Below, one piece after another: positions 58,520 to 64,000 of a stretch of DNA of 64,000 nt. Within the stretch, counting starts at the first letter, position 1. Each line of letters starts with the position of its first letter. The DNA lies in contig CAWGLN010000001.1 of NCBI GenBank assembly GCA_963823435.1, forward strand, positions 1,116,001 through 1,180,000. Direction: 5' to 3'. This DNA is from CAKZML01 sp963823435 (GTDB lineage: Bacteria; Pseudomonadota; Gammaproteobacteria; Steroidobacterales; BM003). The notes beneath the pieces were generated by a model, which was not told the DNA's origin, did not search any database, and saw nothing but the letters and a program-made list of their open reading frames with translations. Both the position numbers and the translations under genes were made by a program.

Positions 58520-58630
58520 CCGGTATATTTTAGCCAATAGGCGAATTCTGGAAGCTCCGGCATACAGGAACCGACGGGTAACTCTGGTTCCAGACTCGTC
58601 GTGGTGTTGAGCAGCTTATGGGTGTTGAGC

Positions 58631-59179
58631 ATGTCTGAAGGCGTAAAGGGAGGCCCTGGCGAGAGCGCTTTTGTCCAGCGTCGTACCCTGCTGCGAGCAC
58701 TTGCTGCGGGGGTGGTGAGCGCCACCCTGGCACCGGTCAAAGTCTCGGCCGCTGAGCGTGCCGACAGGGTCGTCGTGCGGAAATCCCAACGCAAGGTCGA
58801 CCTGTACCGCGGCGACACGATTCTGCGCAGTTACGACTGCTCCCTGGGTTTGGCACCCACCGGGCACAAGCAAAGGGAGGGTGATTTCCGTACGCCCGAA
58901 GGCAGTTACTACCTGGATACCCGGAATTTTGACAGCGATTTCTTCCTGTCCATCCGAATTTCCTATCCCAATGACCAGGACCATGCCTGGGCCCGGCAGA
59001 ACGGCTTTGACCCGGGCAATGCCATCATGATCCATGGTTGGCCAAACCACATGGAGCGGACCCCGTCCTATTACAGCAGCCATGACTGGACCAATGGCTG
59101 CGTCGCAGTAAGCAACGCCGACATTGTCGAGATCTGGATGCTTACCGACTTCTTGACGCCCATCGATATATTGGCCTGA
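58631..59179 (+). CDS. L,D-transpeptidase (YkuD-domain) with twin-arginine-like signal
   Basis: ATG 58631 gives 182 residues; GTG 58601 is an alternative. The N-terminus QRRTLLRALAAGVVSATLAP looks like a Tat-type signal (RR followed by a mild hydrophobic stretch) ending VSA. The YkuD core follows: VVRKSQRKVDLYRGDTIL, LAPTGHKQREGDFRTPEGSY, IMIHGWPN with the His, and DWTNGCVAVSN with catalytic Cys157. It would cross-link peptidoglycan or attach proteins to it, or act as an endopeptidase as some YafK-like members do. Confidence 0.85.
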   Translation: MSEGVKGGPGESAFVQRRTLLRALAAGVVSATLAPVKVSAAERADRVVVRKSQRKVDLYRGDTILRSYDCSLGLAPTGHKQREGDFRTPEGSYYLDTRNFDSDFFLSIRISYPNDQDHAWARQNGFDPGNAIMIHGWPNHMERTPSYYSSHDWTNGCVAVSNADIVEIWMLTDFLTPIDILA

Positions 59180-59447
59180 TTCGGGCGCCTGCCCTCTTCC
59201 GTCGGGTTTTTCTGTCATCCACCGGTGCTTGCCAGGGCGCCTCTGATTTTTCCGCACACGACATTCGCAGCCGGGACGCTATGTGCCGATGAGCCTGCTG
59301 GTAAAGAGGAACCCCGCGGCAGCTGGATTTTCCGGACCCGGGCCCCGGGTTTGCAAATACACCGAAAGCGACGTAGTTGTGAACCAGTTCCTGTGTCACG
59401 GCCTCCGCCTTTGACAAACTAACGTCGAGGTATAGGGAGAAAAAGCC
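59180..59447. other. Intergenic region, nothing recognised
   Basis: No gene or clear signal is seen between the L,D-transpeptidase and the Trp-rich small gene, apart from GGGAGAAAAAG just before the latter's ATG. A segment near 59241 (GCCTCTGATTTTTCC) partly resembles one end of the MITE, but no partner end was found. Confidence 0.4.
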
Positions 59448-59660
59448 ATGCAAGGAAAATTCAGCAAGACTCTGGTAGACCCTCGGTCCGACTCAGGCAG
59501 TGCTAGTGAGGGCGGGGATTGGGAGGCCTACAGGAACTGGATGGCCCGTGTGGCGGACTCGCGGACCCGGAAGGGCAAGGGGGCAGGTTCCCTGTATTCC
59601 TGGTCCGGCTACCGCGACTGGGCAGCCAGGATTCGCAAAGAATGGACGGAGTCGTCCTGA
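59448..59660 (+). CDS. Small Trp/Arg-rich hypothetical protein
   Basis: The 70-residue frame starts at ATG 59448, eight bases after AGGGAGAAAA. It contains a loosely duplicated aromatic-basic motif: DWEAYRNWMARVADSR and YSWSGYRDWAARIRKEW, linked by a Lys/Gly-rich turn. No signal peptide, membrane helix or known domain is seen. The duplicated motif and strong start make it a believable gene. The function is unknown. Confidence 0.55.
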   Translation: MQGKFSKTLVDPRSDSGSASEGGDWEAYRNWMARVADSRTRKGKGAGSLYSWSGYRDWAARIRKEWTESS

Positions 59661-60235
59661 AGGCGACGTGATTGCTGACCTCGTGGCGCAGTCAGAACCT
59701 TTCCGGTCGCAGGTAATCTGGTGTTGATTTTGAGGCACTGTCCAGCAGGCTTTTGTCGCCGGTGATTGGTCGAAGAATAACTCTAATACAATATGTAAAG
59801 TCCTGAAAAATCGAAAGAAACTCTCCAAGGCGTGATCAGGCTCACGGTTCCGCGAAAGCAGTATGTCTATAGTCACAACTCGAGTTGCCGGAACCATGGA
59901 AATTCAAGCGTGAACCACAAATCCAATACTGTTGAAAGCTCCGAATATTATGGGGAACCGCTGGTTCCCCTGGAGTGGGTCGCGTGCGCTCTGGACGTGG
60001 CGATGACTATTGCTGCGCGCAACGCGGAACTGGACAGGATACAGGTGGAACGCCTGGCCGAGCTGCGCCCTTCCGTACGTAATTGATTGGCGGCGTCTGT
60101 TCACACCAACCCTGTTGATTCCCGGTCCTGATTCGCCGCTCTCTCACCCCGGATTTCCAGGGGATTGGCACTGGGGATCGAGCTGCCATTCCCCGCTACA
60201 CACGTATTACCGCCGGTGTTCATTAACGTGGCGGG
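59661..60235. other. Intergenic region upstream of htpG with one weak small frame
   Basis: Only the 58-codon frame at 59910-60086 is arguable. An AT-rich stretch near 59770-59800 contains TACAAT, but its -35 partner is spaced too closely to be convincing. No repeats or RNA genes were seen. Confidence 0.4.
59910..60086 (+). CDS. Small hypothetical protein, weakly supported
   Basis: GTG 59910 starts a 58-codon frame (MNHKSNTVESSEYYGEPLVP) that ends with an amphipathic helix (AARNAELDRIQVERLAELR). No ribosome-binding site of note and no family are recognised. An upstream GTG at 59832 would lengthen it. The composition is protein-like, but it may not be expressed. Confidence 0.35.
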   Translation: MNHKSNTVESSEYYGEPLVPLEWVACALDVAMTIAARNAELDRIQVERLAELRPSVRN

Positions 60236-60261
60236 CTTGATTTTTGCTGCGCCGGCCCCAT
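60236..60261 (+). promoter_or_regulatory. Sigma-32 (RpoH) heat-shock promoter of htpG
   Basis: CTTGATT (60236-60242) and CCCCAT (60256-60261) are separated by 13 bases, close to the RpoH consensus CTTGAAA-N13-17-CCCCAT. It lies about 40 bases before the htpG ATG, giving a short leader. HtpG is a classic heat-shock gene. Confidence 0.8.
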
Positions 60262-60303
60262 CTTTCGCCTTCCCACCTTAATTATTCAGACAGACGGAAG
60301 GTT

Positions 60304-62175
60304 ATGACAGACAAAACCCAGACCCTTGGTTTCCAGGCCGAGGTCAAGCAGTTGCTGCAGCTGATGATTCATTCTTTGTACAGCAACAAGGAAATCTTTC
60401 TCAGGGAACTCATTTCCAACGCCTCAGATGCGCTGGACAAGTTGCGTTTTGTCGCTTTGGAACAGCCACAGCTGCTGGGTGAGCAATCCGAGTTGCAGGT
60501 AGAGGTGGAATACGACGCCGAGGCGGGGACGATTACCGTACGTGATAACGGTATCGGCATGACTCATGACGAGGTCATTAGCAACCTGGGTACTATCGCC
60601 AAGTCCGGCACCGGGGAATTTCTGAAGGCCCTGACCGGCGACCGCAAGAAAGACGCGCAGATGATTGGTCAATTTGGTGTGGGCTTTTACTCGTCGTTTA
60701 TCGTGGCCGACCGGGTGCAGGTAAATACACGAAGCGCGTTGGCCGAAGAGGGCGTGACCTGGGAGTCCGATGGCCAGGGTGAGTTCTCGATAGGGCCGCT
60801 TGAGCGAGAGGCTCGCGGTACCGAGGTTGTTCTACACCTGAAACAAGAGGAAAAGGAATTCGCCAACGGTTATCGGCTGCGTACCCTGGTGCGCAAGTAT
60901 TCTGACCATATCGCTTTTCCTGTCCTCATGCGTAAAGAGGGTGAGGAGAAGGGTGAATTCGAGGCGGTGAATTCTGCCACTGCCCTGTGGACCCGCAGCC
61001 GCAGTGAAATCAAGGACGAGGAATACCAGGAGTTCTACAAACACATCTCTCACGATGTCGAGGATGCATTGAGCTGGAGCCATAACCGGGTGGAGGGCAA
61101 GCGCGAGTACACCAGTCTGCTGTACCTGCCCTCTCACGCGCCCTTCGACCTGTGGAATCGGGAGTCACCCAGGGGGTTGAAGCTGTATGTGCAGCGGGTC
61201 TTTATCATGGATCATGCCGAGCAGTTCCTGCCCCTGTACCTGCGTTTTCTGCGGGGAATCCTGGACAGCAGCGACCTGCCCCTGAACGTGTCGCGGGAAC
61301 TGCTGCAGAGCAGTCCCCTGGTTGATTCGATGCGTAGCGCCCTGACCAAGCGGGCGCTGGACATGCTGGCCAAACTGGCCCGTGACGGAGGCAAGCCCTA
61401 CCAGGATTTCTGGAACGAATTTGGACAGGTGCTGAAGGAGGGGCCGGTTGAAGACCCGTCCAATGCCCAGGCGGTCGCCGGCCTGCTGCGCTTTGCCACC
61501 ACCCACGGCAGTGACGCTACCCAGGACCAGTCGCTGGCCGATTATCTGTCTCGCATGCCCGAGGGTCAGGAGTTTGTCTACTATATCGTGGCGGACAGCC
61601 ACCAGGTCGCACGCAACAGCCCCCAGCTGGAGGGACTCAAGCAGCGTGGGATTGAGGTGCTGTTGCTCAGCGATCGGATTGACGACTGGCTGGTAACCCA
61701 CCTGGGAGAATACGAGGGCAAGCAGTTCAAGGATGTGACCCGTGGCGAGCTGGGTTTGTCGGCGCTGGAAGACGAGGCCGAAAAAAGCGCTCGCGAGGAG
61801 GCTGAGAAGGAGCACCAGGGTGTGCTTGAGCGCCTGACTGCGGTCCTGAAGGACAAAGTCGAGGCAGTACACGCGAGTTCCCGACTGACCGAGTCACCGG
61901 CCTGTCTGGTGGTCGGGGAGCATGACATGGGCGCCCAGATGCGGCGCCTGATGGAGATGACCGGGCAGAGCGCGCCGCCGTCCCTTCCTATTCTTGAGAT
62001 CAACCTGGGCCATCCCCTGGTGCAGCGCCTGGAGGCGGAGTCGGAAGATGGACGGTTTGCCGACCTGTCGGGTCTGCTGCTGGATCAGGCCAGCCTGGCC
62101 GAGGGCAGGCGTCTGGAAGATCCGGCCGGATTTGTCAAGAGACTGAATCGCCTGCTGCTTGAGCTGGCCGGTTAG
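60304..62175 (+). CDS. htpG: Chaperone HtpG (Hsp90 family)
   Basis: The 623-residue protein starts at ATG 60304 behind GGAAGG. The GHKL ATPase domain shows SNKEIFLRELISNASDALDK, DNGIGM and IGQFGVGFYSSF. The middle domain has VQRVFIMDHAEQFLP and SSDLPLNVSRELLQ, and the C-terminal dimerisation domain contains LEINLGHPLVQRLE. The length is normal. It is an ATP-dependent cytoplasmic chaperone that works with DnaK on late folding. The heat-shock promoter is directly upstream. Confidence 0.97.
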   Translation: MTDKTQTLGFQAEVKQLLQLMIHSLYSNKEIFLRELISNASDALDKLRFVALEQPQLLGEQSELQVEVEYDAEAGTITVRDNGIGMTHDEVISNLGTIAKSGTGEFLKALTGDRKKDAQMIGQFGVGFYSSFIVADRVQVNTRSALAEEGVTWESDGQGEFSIGPLEREARGTEVVLHLKQEEKEFANGYRLRTLVRKYSDHIAFPVLMRKEGEEKGEFEAVNSATALWTRSRSEIKDEEYQEFYKHISHDVEDALSWSHNRVEGKREYTSLLYLPSHAPFDLWNRESPRGLKLYVQRVFIMDHAEQFLPLYLRFLRGILDSSDLPLNVSRELLQSSPLVDSMRSALTKRALDMLAKLARDGGKPYQDFWNEFGQVLKEGPVEDPSNAQAVAGLLRFATTHGSDATQDQSLADYLSRMPEGQEFVYYIVADSHQVARNSPQLEGLKQRGIEVLLLSDRIDDWLVTHLGEYEGKQFKDVTRGELGLSALEDEAEKSAREEAEKEHQGVLERLTAVLKDKVEAVHASSRLTESPACLVVGEHDMGAQMRRLMEMTGQSAPPSLPILEINLGHPLVQRLEAESEDGRFADLSGLLLDQASLAEGRRLEDPAGFVKRLNRLLLELAG

Positions 62176-62309
62176 TGCAGCGATAACTCCTGACGGGACT
62201 GCGGGTGCAGTGTAGACTCCGACCCTGGATTTGCCCGGGGCGCGCGGTTGGTCACTACCGCCTCCTTCCCGGAGCACACTGTAAACATGATCAACCAGGA
62301 GAAGCACGG

Positions 62310-62981
62310 GTGACGAGATTCCCTCTCGGTCAGAGGACCTTCTTGTTTATGCTGGTGGCGGCGTTGGGCGCCTGCGCCACCGTTCCCTTGCAGCCAGAGC
62401 CTGCGACCGATCCGGTCGCGGACTACGGTAGCCGCAATCCGAACGCTCCGCAGGAACTTGAGCAGTTCGGCCGGTTGGGCGGACCCTGGGACTGCGATAT
62501 CTACAACCTCCAGCCGGATGGTCGATGGAAGGAACGCCTCGGTGGCGCGCGTTGGACCTTTTACTACGCCCTGGACGGTAATGCTGTCACCGATATCTGG
62601 GAGCCGGAACCCAACGACGATTATCCTGGAAGCGTGGGTATGAATCTGCGCGTATACGATGCGCAGGCAGACCTGTGGCACGTTGCCTGGACCACCGTGG
62701 ACCAGGCGCGCTTTGACCTTTATGAGGCGAGTTACGAGGACGGCGATATCATCATGTGGGGGCAGCAACCGGATCACCAGGTCAGGGTTACTTTCTACAA
62801 TGTTCAACCCCTGCAGTTTGAATGGAAATACGAGTTTTCTCCGCTGGACGATGGCACCTTGTGGACCGAGGTCGTGCGTATGCGATGCCTGAGACCGGGT
62901 ATGGAGCCTGCCGTCATGGGTGCCAGCCCGGATTCGCCATTGAGTACGGTGCCGAGTTCGTCATTGGACCAGGGTGGTTAG
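62310..62981 (+). CDS. Lipoprotein of unknown function
   Basis: GTG 62310 follows CCAGGAGAAG and gives 223 residues with a lipobox (LFMLVAALGACAT). The mature part holds a beta-rich domain with RLGGPWDCDIYNLQPDGRWK, WTFYYALDGNAVTDIWEPEP, LWHVAWTTVDQARFDLYEAS and VTFYNVQPLQFEWKYEFSP. The repeated Trp/Tyr strand pattern suggests a small lipocalin- or DUF1579-like barrel, but no certain family match was made. A tiny frame (62287-62312, MINQEKHG) ends across its GTG. It follows htpG by 134 bases. Confidence 0.65.
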   Translation: MTRFPLGQRTFLFMLVAALGACATVPLQPEPATDPVADYGSRNPNAPQELEQFGRLGGPWDCDIYNLQPDGRWKERLGGARWTFYYALDGNAVTDIWEPEPNDDYPGSVGMNLRVYDAQADLWHVAWTTVDQARFDLYEASYEDGDIIMWGQQPDHQVRVTFYNVQPLQFEWKYEFSPLDDGTLWTEVVRMRCLRPGMEPAVMGASPDSPLSTVPSSSLDQGG

Positions 62982-63020
62982 AAGCGGGCCTTTCCGGCCG
63001 GATACACAAGGGGCAAGAGC

Positions 63021-63425
63021 ATGGGAGATAACGCGTCGGAGCGGCGACTGGGAAAGGAACACCTTTCGGCTGAGCAGTTCAAGGTGACCCAGGAGGCCGC
63101 GACCGAAATGCCTTTCAGCGGCAAGTACGTCCATCACAAGGGCAATGGGGTATACGCCTGCGTAGTCTGCGACGCTGCCCTGTTCAATTCTGAACACAAG
63201 TACGATTCCGGTTCAGGGTGGCCCAGTTTCTGGCTGCCGGTCACGGCCGGGGCCGTTACTGCCAAACGGGATTTGAGTCACGGGATGGTCAGGAATGAAC
63301 TGGTGTGCAGCGGATGCGGCGCCCACCTCGGACATATATTTGAAGACGGCCCGGCCCCGAGTGGGTTGCGCTATTGCATTAATTCAGCCTCGCTGGATTT
63401 TCACGACAAGGAGACTGAAAAATGA
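63021..63425 (+). CDS. msrB: Methionine-R-sulfoxide reductase MsrB
   Basis: The 134-residue protein shows EAATEMPFSGKYVHHKGNGV, the zinc pairs CVVC and CSGC, SGSGWPSFW, GAHLGHIFEDGP, and the catalytic Cys119 in RYCINSASL. It reduces the R-form of methionine sulfoxide in proteins using thioredoxin. No signal peptide is present, so it is cytoplasmic. Its stop overlaps the next ATG (ATGA), coupling it to the FKBP gene. Confidence 0.95.
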   Translation: MGDNASERRLGKEHLSAEQFKVTQEAATEMPFSGKYVHHKGNGVYACVVCDAALFNSEHKYDSGSGWPSFWLPVTAGAVTAKRDLSHGMVRNELVCSGCGAHLGHIFEDGPAPSGLRYCINSASLDFHDKETEK

Positions 63426-63880
63426 CCATTGGCAAAACGGCTGCTTTCTGGATCGCGATTATTCTGGCTATGCCGGTCACAGTGGGATGCAGTAACGATT
63501 CCGTGGCGGAAACGGTGCAACCGGCGCAAGGAGAAAAGAAGATGATTATTGAGACGATAGAGACGGGAACCGGGGAAGCCATACAGGCGGGACAGACCGC
63601 GGTGGTGCATTACACCGGCTGGCTTTTTGATGAGCAGGCAGATCTGAATCGTGGTGAGAAATTCGACAGTTCCAGGGATCGCGGACAGCCTTTCAGCTTC
63701 CCGGTGGGCGCGGGGCGCGTGATTCGGGGATGGGACGAGGGTGTAGCCGGCATGCTGGTCGGTGAGCGCAGGATCCTGACTATTCCGGCAGACATGGGCT
63801 ACGGGGCGCGCGGCGCCGGCGGGGTGATTCCGCCCAACGCGACGCTCGTCTTCGATGTGGAATTGCTTGAGATTCGATAA
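63422..63880 (+). CDS. FKBP-type peptidyl-prolyl isomerase lipoprotein
   Basis: The 152-residue protein has a lipobox (AIILAMPVTVGCSND) and one FKBP domain: AVVHYTGWLFD, GEKFDSSRDRGQPFSFPVGA, RVIRGWDEGVAGMLVGERR, MGYGARGAGGVIPPNATLVF and DVELLEI. All main active-site aromatics of FKBPs appear present. It would speed proline isomerisation in the envelope. It is translationally coupled to msrB, suggesting a shared oxidative or protein-repair context. Confidence 0.9.
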   Translation: MTIGKTAAFWIAIILAMPVTVGCSNDSVAETVQPAQGEKKMIIETIETGTGEAIQAGQTAVVHYTGWLFDEQADLNRGEKFDSSRDRGQPFSFPVGAGRVIRGWDEGVAGMLVGERRILTIPADMGYGARGAGGVIPPNATLVFDVELLEIR

Positions 63881-63997
63881 AGCCAGTTGCTCGGCGAAGC
63901 TGACAGTCGTGGGAGTCTGGAGCCAGGCAAGCATGCGGTCGTGGCAGCCATTCCCGGTAATCCGCTGGACGATATCGAGCTGATTACCACCAAGTGA
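63881..63997 (+). pseudogene. C-terminal remnant of an amidohydrolase, severed from its 5' part
   Basis: The 38 codons directly after the FKBP stop, in the same frame, read SQLLGEADSRGSLEPGKHAV and then AIPGNPLDDIELITTK before TGA 63995-63997. The LG-x-x-D-x-x-G-S-L-E-P-G-K...GNPLDDIEL pattern is the conserved end of imidazolonepropionase-like amidohydrolases. No start codon or N-terminal domain precedes it. A recombination scar or assembly junction is likely. Confidence 0.6.
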
Positions 63998-64000
63998 ATT

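Noticed and set aside
59238..59256. Second copy of the MITE end
   Set aside because: Only about 11 bases resemble the end, no partner end or target duplication was found.

Overview
This window looks like chromosomal DNA from a gammaproteobacterium with moderately high GC. The main reason is the run tRNA-Ile2(CAT), rpoD, dnaG, yqeY, rpsU, with tsaD, folB and folK transcribed away from it and folM, midA, uppP and cca further on. This is the order seen in Pseudomonas-type genomes, and E. coli keeps ileX beside rpoD. A split class II ribonucleotide reductase (nrdJa/nrdJb), an htpG with a sigma-32-type promoter, and many lipoproteins with Gram-negative lipoboxes fit the same picture. The exact genus cannot be read from the sequence.

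Layout: 1-2.6 kb holds a partial short-chain dehydrogenase (SDR), a cupin gene and a second SDR. 2.6-8.4 kb is a MexAB-OprM-like efflux operon on the minus strand. 8.6-9.5 kb has two paralogous monoheme c-type cytochromes. 9.7-11.4 kb has a group IV PLP decarboxylase coupled to an exported DsrE-like protein. 11.5-13.4 kb is a Sel1/ankyrin gene. 13.5-23.6 kb is the most unusual part, a candidate trans-envelope electron conduit. It comprises a membrane-anchored 2x[4Fe-4S]/FAD oxidoreductase (divergent), a b-type cytochrome-like membrane protein, a 21-heme cytochrome, a roughly 32-heme cytochrome built of 46-47-residue two-heme repeats, and what reads as one polypeptide with two SPOR-like domains, a TPR and an outer-membrane beta-barrel.

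24-36 kb is core housekeeping: mscL, the rpsU-yqeY-dnaG-rpoD operon, tsaD, folate genes, an S41 protease, midA and uppP. 36.7-42.4 kb is a second efflux operon (outer-membrane factor, adaptor, RND pump). It is followed by cca, an NDUFA9-like protein, a soluble lytic transglycosylase, a TauE-type exporter, a DegP/DegQ protease, nrdJa/nrdJb with a small gene between them, terC, a 160-bp MITE-like element, another SDR, small membrane and lipoprotein genes, cysZ, an M49-like peptidase, an L,D-transpeptidase, htpG, msrB and an FKBP. Directly after the FKBP stop lies what looks like the severed C-terminus of an amidohydrolase.

Data quality matters here. From 1 to about 22.3 kb many genes need one to five single-base frame corrections to read through. 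From 23.6 to 64 kb none of the more than 30 genes does. I treat most breaks as probable assembly or sequencing indels and describe the reconstructed genes. Heme counts and domain fusions in the conduit rest on those reconstructions.
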